From Streptomyces venezuelae (GTDB taxonomy: Bacteria; Actinomycetota; Actinomycetes; Streptomycetales; Streptomycetaceae): DNA of 64,000 nt. The DNA lies in assembly GCF_008642275.1 (NCBI RefSeq), contig NZ_CP029189.1:6740001-6804000 (forward strand), read 5' to 3'. The notes under the pieces are model-generated. The model worked only from the letters and a program-made list of their open reading frames with translations, had not been told where the DNA came from and did no database searches. Below, one piece after another: positions 52,819 to 61,562 of this stretch (position 1 is the first letter of the stretch; each line of letters begins with the position of its first letter). The translations under genes and the position numbers were made by a program.

Positions 52819-53694
52819 ATGGAGCCAGTCGTCACCGTGGGCCTCGACGGTTCACCCGAGAGCCTTGCCGCCGCCCGTTGGGCCGCTGACGAAGCCGCCC
52901 GCCGCAAGCTCACGCTGCGGTTGCTGCACGCGTGGCCCCTCCTCGCGCCGGAACCGCCCCACGTTCCCGCCGAGATGGACCAGAACTACTGGGCGAAGCG
53001 GATCGTGCACAACGCGAAGGCGGAGCTCCAGGCGCGCCACCCGGCACTCTCCATCGTCGGCAACCTGGTCGCCGATGACGCCCAGGAGGCGCTGCTGAAA
53101 GCGGCGGCCGAGTCCGAGATGACCGTGCTCGGTTCGCGAGGACTGGAGCTCGCCGAGAGCTATTTCCTGGGCGACATCAGCATGCCCGTCGTCGCACGGG
53201 CCGAGCGGCCGGTGGTCCTGGTGCGCGCCGAGATGCGCGAAAAGGGTCCTCAGTCCGCTCCAAGTGCCTCAGAGCGCGTAGTGGTGGCACTGAAACTGCA
53301 CGGTCCGTGCGACGACCTGCTCGCATTCTCCTTCGCCGCTGCCGCGGCACGTGGCGTCCCCCTTCGAGCCGTCCACGGCCGAAGTGTGCCACTCCACGCG
53401 CACGCCCCCTGGGGTACGGACCATGGCGTGACCGAGAAGATCACGCAGGACGCGCAGAAGCTCCTGAGCAATGCTCTTCGCCCCTGGCGTGAGAAGTTCC
53501 CGACCGTGGAAGTGGCTGACGGCATCAGTCTTGAAAGCCCTACCAAGGCGGTGGTCAGGGCCGCCGAGGGTGCAGGACTACTGGTCGTGGGCAGACGCAG
53601 GCACCGCCCCGCCCTCGCGCCCCCGGTCGGTTCCGTGGCCACCGCCGCCATCCATCACGCGCGCTGCACCGTGGCCGTCATTCCCCATGACTGA
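52819..53694 (+). CDS. universal stress protein, two domains
   Basis: 291 residues from the ATG at 52819. Domain 1 starts VTVGLDGSPESLAAARWAAD. Its motif (GSRGLELAESYFLGD) lacks the final Ser/Thr. Domain 2 (VVVALKLHGPCDDLLAFSFA to GRRRHRPALAPPVGS) is also divergent. ATP binding is thus uncertain. It is similar to the Rv2005c/Rv2623 class. No box was found upstream, so it may be read through from the hydrogenase operon or use an unseen promoter. Confidence 0.85.
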   Translation: MEPVVTVGLDGSPESLAAARWAADEAARRKLTLRLLHAWPLLAPEPPHVPAEMDQNYWAKRIVHNAKAELQARHPALSIVGNLVADDAQEALLKAAAESEMTVLGSRGLELAESYFLGDISMPVVARAERPVVLVRAEMREKGPQSAPSASERVVVALKLHGPCDDLLAFSFAAAAARGVPLRAVHGRSVPLHAHAPWGTDHGVTEKITQDAQKLLSNALRPWREKFPTVEVADGISLESPTKAVVRAAEGAGLLVVGRRRHRPALAPPVGSVATAAIHHARCTVAVIPHD

Positions 53695-53716
53695 GCCGGG
53701 CCACCCCGAGGAGTCG

Positions 53717-55273
53717 ATGGGCTCGGCGCACCGGGCCGATGCGTCCGTGCTCCGGACCGGCGCCGGCCTCGATGGTCCGTGGCTTCCCCGGGCAGAGGTG
53801 TGCGAGACGCACACAGCCGTGCTGTTCTTCGTCGGTGACCGCGCCTACAAGCTCAAGAAGCCGGTCGACCTGGGGTTCCTCGACTACACGACCACGGCCG
53901 CCCGGCGTACCGCGTGCGAACAGGAAGTCACCCTCAACCGGCGCTTCGCCCCAGACGTGTACCTGGGGCTGGGGGAATTCCGCAGCCCGGACGCGGACAC
54001 GCCCGAACCACTCGTGGTGATGCGCCGCATGCCGGCGGAACGCCGCCTGTCGCTGCTCGTGAGCCAGGGCGCCGACGTCGACGACGCTCTGCGAAGCGTT
54101 GCGCGTCTCCTCGCCTCCCGTCACGCGGACGCGCCCCGAGGCCCGGACATCGACGAGCAGGGCAGGCGGGACGCGCTGTCCGCACGCTGGGAAGCGAGCT
54201 TCATGCAGGTCAGGGAACTGACCGACGACGCCCAGCTGATCGACGGGGTGGAGGAGATCGAGCGCTTGGTGCGGCGCTATCTCGCCGGCCGCGAGGAACT
54301 GTTCGACGCGCGTATCGAGCAGGGGCGGGTGGTCGACGGCCACGGCGACCTGCTCGCCCAGGACATCTTCTGTCTCGACGACGGCCCCCGCGTCCTGGAC
54401 TGCCTGGAGTTCGACGACCGCCTTCGCTCCGTCGACGGCCTCGACGACGCGGCCTTCCTCGCCATGGACCTGGAGCAGACGGGTGCCCCGGATACCGCGG
54501 CGTTCTTCCTGGCTCAGTACGGCGAGTATTCCGGTGACCCCGCACCGCCGTCCCTGTGGCACCACTACGTCGCCTACCGCGCGTTCGTCCGCGCCAAGGT
54601 GTCCCTGATCCAGGCAGCGCAAGGCGCCCGCGGCGCAGAGACGGCAGCGAGGCGCCTGGTCACCACGACGCTGCGCCACCTGCGCACTTCCGCCGTCAGC
54701 CTGACCCTCGTCGGCGGCCTCCCGGGCAGCGGAAAGTCCACGCTCTCCGGCGCACTGGCTGATCGCCTCGGTGTCACGCTGCTCAGCAGCGACCGCCTTC
54801 GTAAGGAGTTGGCAGGGATGCCGGCGGAGGAATCCGCAGCCGCCGGTTACGGCGAAGGGCTGTACACGCCCGAGTGGACCGCGAGGACGTACGCGGCGCT
54901 GCTCGACCGGGCGTCCGCCCTCCTGTCCCTGGGCGAGTCCGTCGTTCTGGACGCCACATGGTCCGATGCCGGACAGCGTGAAGCCGCCCTGCGCATGGCC
55001 GAACGCACCAGCGCCGACATGGTGGCCCTGCACTGCCAGGCTCCGGGAGACGTGTCGGCAGCGCGCCTGACCACCCGCGCCCCCGGGGCGTCCGACGCCA
55101 CCCCTGAGGTGGCCACGGCCATGGCAGCCGCGGAGCCGCCGTGGGAGGAGGCCGTCCCCATCGACACCGGCGGCCCTTTGGAGGCCGCTGTCATCCAGGC
55201 GATGGCAGCCGTGCGCCCCTACGGCTCCGGCCAGGCCCCGGTCTTCCGCCGCCCCTATATGGAACCGGACTGA
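53717..55273 (+). CDS. Rv2004c-like phosphotransferase/AAA kinase fusion
   Basis: 518 residues. The N-terminal half resembles aminoglycoside-phosphotransferase-like kinases (YKLKKPVDLGFLDYTT, VVDGHGDLLAQDIFCLDDGP with a catalytic H-G-D, LDCLEFDDRLRSVDGLDD). The C-terminal half is a P-loop kinase (LTLVGGLPGSGKSTLSGALA near 340, VVLDATWSDAGQREAALRMA). Rv2004c of the DosR regulon has this combination. The ATG at 53717 has GAGGAG close upstream. An earlier in-frame ATG at 53687 overlaps the USP stop and is possible. Confidence 0.82.
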   Translation: MGSAHRADASVLRTGAGLDGPWLPRAEVCETHTAVLFFVGDRAYKLKKPVDLGFLDYTTTAARRTACEQEVTLNRRFAPDVYLGLGEFRSPDADTPEPLVVMRRMPAERRLSLLVSQGADVDDALRSVARLLASRHADAPRGPDIDEQGRRDALSARWEASFMQVRELTDDAQLIDGVEEIERLVRRYLAGREELFDARIEQGRVVDGHGDLLAQDIFCLDDGPRVLDCLEFDDRLRSVDGLDDAAFLAMDLEQTGAPDTAAFFLAQYGEYSGDPAPPSLWHHYVAYRAFVRAKVSLIQAAQGARGAETAARRLVTTTLRHLRTSAVSLTLVGGLPGSGKSTLSGALADRLGVTLLSSDRLRKELAGMPAEESAAAGYGEGLYTPEWTARTYAALLDRASALLSLGESVVLDATWSDAGQREAALRMAERTSADMVALHCQAPGDVSAARLTTRAPGASDATPEVATAMAAAEPPWEEAVPIDTGGPLEAAVIQAMAAVRPYGSGQAPVFRRPYMEPD

Positions 55274-55284
55274 GGCGAGTGGCG

Positions 55285-55303
55285 ACGCCGCGTGCAGCGG
55301 CGT
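55285..55303. terminator. hairpin between convergent genes
   Basis: Arms ACGCCGC (55285-55291) and GCGGCGT (55297-55303), 7 bp with a 5-base loop, 12 bp after the kinase stop and before the end of the nitroreductase gene on the other strand. Probably terminates both. Confidence 0.55.
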
Positions 55304-55346
55304 GCTCACGGCAACGAAGGTCCTGGCGGAAGCCCGATGTCCGGTC

Positions 55347-56336
55347 TCACCGGATGTCCAGCACATCGGCTACCGGGCGCCGGGGCGTTGCCGGCCCCTG
55401 CGGTCCGTAGCCGAGGCGGATCACCATCTGGACATGGGTCATCGCCGAGCCCGGATCGCGCACCGTCCAGCGCAGCTCGGGCCATTCGAGCGGCTGCGAG
55501 GTCATGGACGTGACCAGTCCGTCGGCGGTGGCTTGAAGGAGAACCCGCTGCAGGGCCTGCCCCGCTCGTAGCCAGTCCTCGGGCCTGTCACCCGACGTTC
55601 CCAGCAGCACGATCTGCGGCTTCTGTTCGAAGGTGGCCCACCCACGCCCGGGAACGCGCCGGGAGCGACCGAAGTCGCGCACGAATCCACCCCGGCCCGA
55701 GGGCTTCGGACCGAGGGCGTTCACGGGAATTCCGTCGGGACGGGTCTGCTCGTCCGGTGTGCCGGCGTGTGTCCACGCCATCGTCTCTGCCACCAGTGAG
55801 GGATCCATCTCCTCACGATGCTCGGAGTCGTGCACCAGACCCAGCACGGTGTCGGTGTGCCAGGCGTCCGGTACGGCCAGGCGACACCCTTCGAGAAGAG
55901 CTGCGGCTCGCAGGCCGTCCACCAGTGCTGGAGGAACCTCCTCCTCCGCGAAAGGAAAACGGCTGGAGTGACGTCGCCGGACGGCTGGGCGGAGGGTTGC
56001 GAGATCGCCGTCCGTGGGCCCCGGTTCCCGGAGGCCGGCAGCGGCCAGCAACCACGGATCGTCCGGGTCGGGCAGCAACCGTACGTCAGCGCCCCAGCCT
56101 GCCGAGGCCGCGGACACCCGTAGGTTGAACAGAGCGGCGGCGCAGCCCACATGGAGGGCGCGGTGGTCCGGGTCGGCATGGGGCATGGCACGGCCCGGGT
56201 CGCCGTGCAGCTCGATGAGCCCGGAGGCCGGTCGGTAGAGGAACTTCCACGGCTGGGCGTTGTGCATGGAAGGAGCCATGACAGCGTCCTCGATGAGCGG
56301 AACAACCGCTGCCGGGTCCGGAAACGATGCGGTCAT
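55347..56336 (-). CDS. Acg-family nitroreductase
   Basis: 329 residues. Start 'VVPLIEDAVMAPSMHNAQPW' is the nitroreductase motif of the Acg group. 'GDPGRAMPHADPDHRALHVG', 'RHSSRFPFAEEEVPPALVDG' and 'LVTSMTSQPLEWPELRWTVR' follow. Rv2032 (Acg) and Rv3131 of the DosR regulon are the analogues I recall. These have a flavin-site lid that limits normal nitroreductase chemistry, so the role is uncertain. It is 27 bp after the USP at 56364 in one operon. Confidence 0.85.
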   Translation of the reverse strand: MTASFPDPAAVVPLIEDAVMAPSMHNAQPWKFLYRPASGLIELHGDPGRAMPHADPDHRALHVGCAAALFNLRVSAASAGWGADVRLLPDPDDPWLLAAAGLREPGPTDGDLATLRPAVRRRHSSRFPFAEEEVPPALVDGLRAAALLEGCRLAVPDAWHTDTVLGLVHDSEHREEMDPSLVAETMAWTHAGTPDEQTRPDGIPVNALGPKPSGRGGFVRDFGRSRRVPGRGWATFEQKPQIVLLGTSGDRPEDWLRAGQALQRVLLQATADGLVTSMTSQPLEWPELRWTVRDPGSAMTHVQMVIRLGYGPQGPATPRRPVADVLDIR

Positions 56337-56363
56337 GAGACTTACCTGCCTGTGCGATGGGCT

Positions 56364-57239
56364 TCACTCGTGGGCGATGACGGCGACCGGTGCGACCGCG
56401 TGGTGCATCACGGCGTGTGTGATGGGGCCGATGTGAGCGCCGAAGGCGGAGTGGCGGATTCGGCGGCCGACGACGACGAGGGCGGCGGTGGAGGCCGCGT
56501 CGAGGATCTGAATCGCCGGCTGTCCGATGGTGGCCCGAGAGTCGACCTGCAGCGAAGTGTACTTCTCACGCCAGGGGCTGATCATCTCGTCCAGTGTGGT
56601 GGTGATGCCGTGGGCCATTTCCTGCTGGACCCCGGGGTCGAGCGCCGGTGCGTAGCTGAGGATGGGCGGTGGCGACCAGCCGTGGATGATCACGAGCGAG
56701 CAGCGGCGGTGGGAGGCCTCCTCGAAGGCGAAGGCGAGCAACTTGTCACAGGGCTGGTGGATGTCCACGCCGACCACGATGGGCCCTCGGTCGCGGGTAC
56801 CGTCAGGCGGATTGCCCGCGCGGTCCACGGACCGGACCAGCACGACGGGGCGCACGGCCTCGATGACGGTGGCGGCGCCGGTGGATCCGACGAGGAAACC
56901 CGCGATGCTGCCGAGCGCGCGCGAGCCAAGTACGAGCATGTCGGAGTCCTCGGCGGCGCGGGCGAGGGCCAGGGAAGGTAGCCCGCCCACTCGGCGGGTG
57001 TCGACCTTCAGCGAAGGATGTGCGCGGTGCGTCTCATCGGCGGTGTCGCGGAGGACGGCCTCGGCCCACTGCCGACGTTCCTCGGTGGTCGTGACGGGAA
57101 GGGGTGGATTCTCCAGCCATTCCTCCGCGTGGACCAGGTCCAGGGAGGCACCGCGAAGCTCGGCCTCATGGGCTGCCCAGCGGGCTGCCGCCGTACTTTC
57201 CGGGGACCCGTCGAGGCCGACGGTCACTCGGTTCGCCAT
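56364..57239 (-). CDS. universal stress protein, two domains
   Basis: 291 residues from the ATG at 57239 (GGAG 5 bp upstream; the ATG at 57248 is less well placed). Domain 1 'VTVGLDGSPESTAAARWAAH' to GSRALGSIAGFLVGSTG keeps the ATP-binding pattern. Domain 2 (IVVGVDIHQPCDKLLAFAFE to GRRIRHSAFGAHIGPIT) has I-H-Q-P in place of the DGS. It is similar to the proteins at 57942 and 61563. Divergent from hrp1 with two boxes in the gap. Confidence 0.88.
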   Translation of the reverse strand: MANRVTVGLDGSPESTAAARWAAHEAELRGASLDLVHAEEWLENPPLPVTTTEERRQWAEAVLRDTADETHRAHPSLKVDTRRVGGLPSLALARAAEDSDMLVLGSRALGSIAGFLVGSTGAATVIEAVRPVVLVRSVDRAGNPPDGTRDRGPIVVGVDIHQPCDKLLAFAFEEASHRRCSLVIIHGWSPPPILSYAPALDPGVQQEMAHGITTTLDEMISPWREKYTSLQVDSRATIGQPAIQILDAASTAALVVVGRRIRHSAFGAHIGPITHAVMHHAVAPVAVIAHE

Positions 57240-57316
57240 GGTCTCCATCTCCCTCTTCGTGGGTCGGCGCTTCTCCCGCTCACTTCAGACTGACTGTCCG
57301 ACGGCCTCTTGTTGAG

Positions 57317-57349
57317 GGGCCGGTCGGCCCCCGGGGGACCGACCGGCCC
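57317..57349. promoter_or_regulatory. pair of OsdR/DosR-type boxes
   Basis: On the minus strand GGGGCCGACCGGCCC (57317-57331), containing a perfect 6-2-6 palindrome, and on the plus strand GGGACCGACCGGCCC (57335-57349), starts 18 bp apart. They are between the USP gene (57239, minus) and the hrp1 gene (57495, plus). Confidence 0.75.
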
Positions 57350-57494
57350 GTCTCCGGTGCGGTGGACGAGAGGTCCGAGGTCCTGCTCGGCCACGCAGAG
57401 AAGCCATGTCTCCATGATCTCGCGTCGACGAGCGAGGCGCCGGGCCCGAGCCCAGACTGGAGACGGGTACGGATACGCATGTGAGGAGACAGTC

Positions 57495-57914
57495 ATGACC
57501 ACCGCACGGGACATCATGCACAGCGGTGCCACCTGCGTACACGAGACCGAGACGCTTATGGACGCGGCCCGGCGGATGAGCGAACTGGACGTCGGCGCAC
57601 TGCCGATCTGCGGGCCCGACGACCGTCTGCACGGCATCATCACCGACCGTGACATCGTGTTGAAGTGCCTGGCCAAGGGCAAGGACCCGCACCACATGAC
57701 GGCCGGACAACTGGCGCAGGGCAAGCCGATCACGGTCGACGCGAAGGCTGACACGAGCCAGGTGCTGCAGACGATGCAGGATCACCGGATCCGGCGTGTC
57801 CCGGTGATCGCCGACCACCGCCTCGTCGGCATGATCAGTGAGGCCGATCTCGCCAGGCACCTGTCCGAGGAGCAGGTGGGGCACTTCGTCGAGACGATCT
57901 GCGCTGCGCGGTGA
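57495..57914 (+). CDS. hrp1: two-CBS-domain protein, Hrp1-like
   Basis: 139 residues. 'MTTARDIMHSGATCVHETET', 'DVGALPICGPDDRLHGIITD', 'RDIVLKCLAKGKDPHHMTAG', 'QDHRIRRVPVIADHRLVGMI', ending in SEEQVGHFVETICAA. This is close to Rv2626c (hypoxia response protein 1) along its full length, as I recall that sequence. It is a CBS pair without other domains. Cys residues near 14, 39 and 57 and at the end may bind metal in this family. Confidence 0.88.
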   Translation: MTTARDIMHSGATCVHETETLMDAARRMSELDVGALPICGPDDRLHGIITDRDIVLKCLAKGKDPHHMTAGQLAQGKPITVDAKADTSQVLQTMQDHRIRRVPVIADHRLVGMISEADLARHLSEEQVGHFVETICAAR

Positions 57915-57941
57915 GCCGCAGCACCATGCATGGGGTCGTCG

Positions 57942-58817
57942 CTATTCGTGCGCGATGACGGCGACGGGCGCCTTGGCGTGGTGGAGGACCGCATGGGTGA
58001 CCGGTCCGATGTGCGCGCCGATCGAGCTCCGTCGGATGCGGCGGCCCACGACGATGAGTCCCGACTCGACGCCCCTTTCGATGAGCTCCGTGGGGGCGTG
58101 CCCGATGCTCGCGCGCGCGATGACGCCGACATCGGGGTATTTGTCCCGCCAAGGCGCCAGCACGTCGCGCAGAGAGGCCTCCGCGCTCATTTCGAGCTGG
58201 GCGTGGACTCTCGGATCGTACGTCGCGCCGTACCCCACCAGGGGAGGCAGCGACCAGCTGTGCAGGGCGTGGAGGGCGCATGAGCGCCGCGCCGCCTCCT
58301 CGAAGGCGAAGGCGAGCAGTGCATCACACGGCCGACTGATGTCAACGCCCACCAGCAGATCACGGGCCGCGTGCCGGCCGTCGGGGCGCGGCACCGCGTC
58401 CTCGCTCGCCCGCACCATGACCACCGGCCGCACCGTCGCCTGGATGACCGCCATGCCGACGGAACCGAGGACGAAGCCCGTGACAGTGCCCAGTCCCCGA
58501 GAGCCCAGGACGATCATGTGCGCGGCGGCCGCCATACCGATGAGCTCGGCGGCGGGCCTGCCGTCGATCGATCGGATGTCGACCTCCAGTTCGGGGTGGC
58601 TCGCGCGCAGTCCTTCGGCGGTCTCGTTCAGCAGTGCCTGGGCCCAGCGGCGGCGCACCTCGCTGGTCGGCACCGGGAGGTCGCGGGGAGATGCCCATTC
58701 CTCGGCGTGGACGAGGTGGAGCGGCACGCCGCGCAGAAGGGCCTCGCGAGCCGCCCAGTGGGCGGCCGCGAGGCTTTCCGCGGATCCGTCGAGGCCGACG
58801 ACGATTCGATCGTTCAT
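57942..58817 (-). CDS. universal stress protein, two domains
   Basis: 291 residues: 'IVVGLDGSAESLAAAHWAAR' to GSRGLGTVTGFVLGSVG (ATP motif intact), and a second domain (LLVGVDISRPCDALLAFAFE to GRRIRRSSIGAHIGPVT) with the motif altered. It is the last gene of the six-gene minus-strand operon that starts with the USP at 62432. Confidence 0.88.
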   Translation of the reverse strand: MNDRIVVGLDGSAESLAAAHWAAREALLRGVPLHLVHAEEWASPRDLPVPTSEVRRRWAQALLNETAEGLRASHPELEVDIRSIDGRPAAELIGMAAAAHMIVLGSRGLGTVTGFVLGSVGMAVIQATVRPVVMVRASEDAVPRPDGRHAARDLLVGVDISRPCDALLAFAFEEAARRSCALHALHSWSLPPLVGYGATYDPRVHAQLEMSAEASLRDVLAPWRDKYPDVGVIARASIGHAPTELIERGVESGLIVVGRRIRRSSIGAHIGPVTHAVLHHAKAPVAVIAHE

Positions 58818-58894
58818 GATGGCTTCTCCCGGCAGGGTCCCGCATGGGTCGGGGAGTTGGTCGTCGCACGTGCCGAGGCTGCACGGCGGCTTGT

Positions 58895-59551
58895 TCAGAC
58901 TGAGTTCGTGTCGTCGATGGCGTATCCGAGATGCTGGGTTACGGAGACGACGCCGTCGACGGTCCGGCAGAGGCGTTCGATGAGCGGGATGAGGCTCCTG
59001 AAGTCGACGGTTCCGTGCAGTTCGACCCGGCCGTCGGTGACGGTCACGGTGATGGCCGAGGGGCTCTGACGTACGCCGAGTTCGAGGACGTCACCCATGA
59101 TCTCGTGACGGATGTCCTCGTCCGCCCGAAGGAAGATCCGTAGCAGGTCCCGACGGCTGACGATTCCGATCAGTACGTCCGAGTCGTCCACGACCAGGAG
59201 CCGCTTGACTCCTTGTGCTTCCATCAACCTGGCTGCTTCGGCGACGGTCCAGTCGGGTCTGGCGCACACGGGGGGCGAGGACATCAGCTCCTCGGCGCGC
59301 GTACCCGCGGCCTTGTCCTCCTGCCAGGCCTCCCGCTCGGGAAGTGACCGGAAGTAGTCGCTTTGGCCGGCGGACTTCGGCAGCAGGTCCCGTTCCGAGA
59401 TCACGCCGAGCGGCCGGCCGGCAGAGTCGACGACCGGAACGGCCGACACCTTGTGCTCCGTCAGGGTGCGGGCGATCTCCTTGAACGGAGCGTTGCTGGG
59501 GACGGTGACGACCTCGCGGGTCATCAGCTCACGGATTTCCCGATGCTTCAT
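58895..59551 (-). CDS. CBS-BON protein
   Basis: 218 residues. CBS 1 'IRELMTREVVTVPSNAPFKE' to GVISERDLLPKSAG, CBS 2 'LMSSPPVCARPDWTVAEAAR' to GIVSRRDLLRIFLR, BON 'SAITVTVTDGRVELHGTVDF' to VVSVTQHLGYAIDD. The last residues resemble those of the protein at 60850 (LGYAVDD). It is the fourth of four tandem CBS-BON genes, 9 bp after the one before. Confidence 0.88.
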   Translation of the reverse strand: MKHREIRELMTREVVTVPSNAPFKEIARTLTEHKVSAVPVVDSAGRPLGVISERDLLPKSAGQSDYFRSLPEREAWQEDKAAGTRAEELMSSPPVCARPDWTVAEAARLMEAQGVKRLLVVDDSDVLIGIVSRRDLLRIFLRADEDIRHEIMGDVLELGVRQSPSAITVTVTDGRVELHGTVDFRSLIPLIERLCRTVDGVVSVTQHLGYAIDDTNSV

Positions 59552-59560
59552 GCTCTTCTC

Positions 59561-60187
59561 CTACCGCTCGGTGGGCGTTCGGGCGCCGACCGACACGTCG
59601 TCCTGCGCGTAGTCGAGCCGGTTGACCACGTCGACGACGCCGTCGACGCTCTGGCACAGGCGCAGCATGATGGGGACCAGGCTGCGTCGGCTTACGGTGC
59701 CGCTGAGGGTCACCAGCCCGTCGGTGACGTCGACGGTCAACGACGAGGGGCTGAGCCCGAGGGTGTGGGTCACCACGTCTTCGAGGATTTCCTCCTGGAT
59801 CGCGTGGTCCCTGCGAAGGAAGAGCTGAAGCAGGTCGCTACGGCTCAGGATGCCGATCAGCCGGCCGGCGGCGTCCACCACGGGCAGTCTCTTGACCTGG
59901 CGCCCCCGCATGACTCGCGCCGCGCGGACGACGCTCCATTCGGTCCGGGCCGTGATGGCGGGGCTGGTCATGAGATCGGCGGCCGTGTTCGTGCCGCTGC
60001 CGGAGCTGCGCTTGCGGAGCAGGTCGGCTTCGGAGACGACGCCCACGGGACGTTCGGCCTCGTCCACCACGGGCACGGCGGAGATGTCGAACTCCTTGAG
60101 GAGCCTGGCGATTTCCTTGAACGGGGTGCCCCGCTGGACGCTGACGGCTGTCGGGGTCATCAGGTCGGCGACGCTGCGGTGCCTCAT
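59561..60187 (-). CDS. CBS-BON protein
   Basis: 208 residues. CBS 1 'VADLMTPTAVSVQRGTPFKE' to GVVSEADLLRKRSS, CBS 2 'LMTSPAITARTEWSVVRAAR' to GILSRSDLLQLFLR, BON 'SSLTVDVTDGLVTLSGTVSR' to VVDVVNRLDYAQDD. Third of four tandem copies. Confidence 0.88.
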   Translation of the reverse strand: MRHRSVADLMTPTAVSVQRGTPFKEIARLLKEFDISAVPVVDEAERPVGVVSEADLLRKRSSGSGTNTAADLMTSPAITARTEWSVVRAARVMRGRQVKRLPVVDAAGRLIGILSRSDLLQLFLRRDHAIQEEILEDVVTHTLGLSPSSLTVDVTDGLVTLSGTVSRRSLVPIMLRLCQSVDGVVDVVNRLDYAQDDVSVGARTPTER

Positions 60188-60199
60188 CGTCGGCCTCCT

Positions 60200-60805
60200 T
60201 CACGTGCGGACTTCGGTGTCGAGGCACACGGCCGTGACGTCCACGACGCCCGGTACGGTGCGTGCGACACGCACCAGCACGTCCTTCAGGGCCGGGTCGG
60301 GAAGGGAGCCGTCCAGATGCACGATGCCGTCGGCCACGTGGACCTGCACCATGCCGGATCCGGCGGGGATGAGTTCGGCCATGATCAGTTCGCGCAGCTC
60401 CTCGGCGATGTCGGCGTCGGGGCGGAGATAGATCTTGAGGAGGTCGCCCCGGCTGACGACGCCGATCAGGCGGCCGTCGCCGTCGACGACGGGCAGCCGC
60501 TTGAGGTGGCCGCGGGCCATCAGGCGGGCGGCGCCGGGGATGGTGGCGTCCTTGGTCACGGTGACGGCCGGTACGGTCATCAGCTGCCCGGCGGTGACCG
60601 CGCGGGACTCGTCCGCACCCTGGGCCTTGAGCAGCAGATCCGCTTCGGACACCACGCCGGCGACCCGTCCTTCCTCCGACAGGACGGGCAGGGCGCTGAT
60701 CCGCCACTGCCGCATGGCCTCCACGACTTCCTTGAACGGTGTTCTGCGGTCGACGGAGATGACGGCATGGGTCATTACGTCCTCGACGGTGCGAAGGTGT
60801 TTCAT
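60200..60805 (-). CDS. CBS-BON protein
   Basis: 201 residues. CBS 1 'VEDVMTHAVISVDRRTPFKE' to GVVSEADLLLKAQG, CBS 2 'LMTVPAVTVTKDATIPGAAR' to GVVSRGDLLKIYLR, BON 'GMVQVHVADGIVHLDGSLPD' to VVDVTAVCLDTEV. It is closer to the genes at 26410 and 43376 than its three neighbours are. Second of four tandem copies. Confidence 0.88.
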   Translation of the reverse strand: MKHLRTVEDVMTHAVISVDRRTPFKEVVEAMRQWRISALPVLSEEGRVAGVVSEADLLLKAQGADESRAVTAGQLMTVPAVTVTKDATIPGAARLMARGHLKRLPVVDGDGRLIGVVSRGDLLKIYLRPDADIAEELRELIMAELIPAGSGMVQVHVADGIVHLDGSLPDPALKDVLVRVARTVPGVVDVTAVCLDTEVRT

Positions 60806-60849
60806 GATGCCTCCAGAGCGGCGTCGTGGTAGCTACGACGCCGCGAGGT

Positions 60850-61536
60850 TCAATGTGGGGCGTGGTGAGAGTCGGCAGCCGGAGACAGGTCGTCGACCGC
60901 GTAGCCGAGGGCTTGGTCCACGCTGACGACACCGTCGACCGACCGGCACAGCCGTTCGACAACCGGAATGGTCGACCGCTCCTCGACCTGGCCGGTCAAG
61001 GAGACGACCCCTTCGCTTACGGTCACCGCGACGCCTCCCGGGGTCATCCGGAGGGTCCGGCCCAGTACGTCGTCGACGATTTCGTCGCGGATGGCGTCAT
61101 CGTGGCGGAGCATGGGGCGCAGCAGGTCGGTGCGGCTGACGATGCCCACCAGGGTTCCGGTCTCGTCGACCACCGGCAGACGTTTGACGCCTCGCTCGTG
61201 CAGGAAGCGGGCCGTCTCGACGATGCCCCACTGCGGCCGGGCGGTCAGAACGGGAGTGGACATCAGATCGCCGGCGGTCCGGGCGCCGATGGAGGCACGG
61301 TCCGTGGACGTCGTGGTGTGTATGGGGTCGCGCCCTTCGGTGTCGGGCAGCCCGGCCTGCCTGCGAAGCAGGTCGGCTTCGGAGACGATGCCGATCGGGT
61401 GGCGACGGGTGTCGACGACGGGCAGGGCCGAGACCCCGTTGTCGTTGAGGCTCCGGGCGACAGTTTTGAGTGAGGCTTCGGGGCCCGCCGTGGCCACGTT
61501 TCGAGTCATGACGTCTGCGACAGTGCGATGAGACAT
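60850..61536 (-). CDS. CBS-BON protein
   Basis: 228 residues from the ATG at 61536; the open frame upstream belongs to the USP gene region. CBS 1 'VADVMTRNVATAGPEASLKT' to GIVSEADLLRRQAG, a longer linker with an acidic and Thr-rich stretch, CBS 2 'LMSTPVLTARPQWGIVETAR' to GIVSRTDLLRPMLR, BON 'GGVAVTVSEGVVSLTGQVEE' to VVSVDQALGYAVDD. First of four tandem copies, 26 bp after the USP gene. Confidence 0.88.
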   Translation of the reverse strand: MSHRTVADVMTRNVATAGPEASLKTVARSLNDNGVSALPVVDTRRHPIGIVSEADLLRRQAGLPDTEGRDPIHTTTSTDRASIGARTAGDLMSTPVLTARPQWGIVETARFLHERGVKRLPVVDETGTLVGIVSRTDLLRPMLRHDDAIRDEIVDDVLGRTLRMTPGGVAVTVSEGVVSLTGQVEERSTIPVVERLCRSVDGVVSVDQALGYAVDDLSPAADSHHAPH

Positions 61537-61562
61537 GGTCGATCTCCTTGTGAAGGGGGCCG

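Noticed and set aside
58830..58860. GGGTCCCGCATGGGTC as a box before the USP at 58817
   Set aside because: Right half does not match GGCCC, and the gene is inside an operon.
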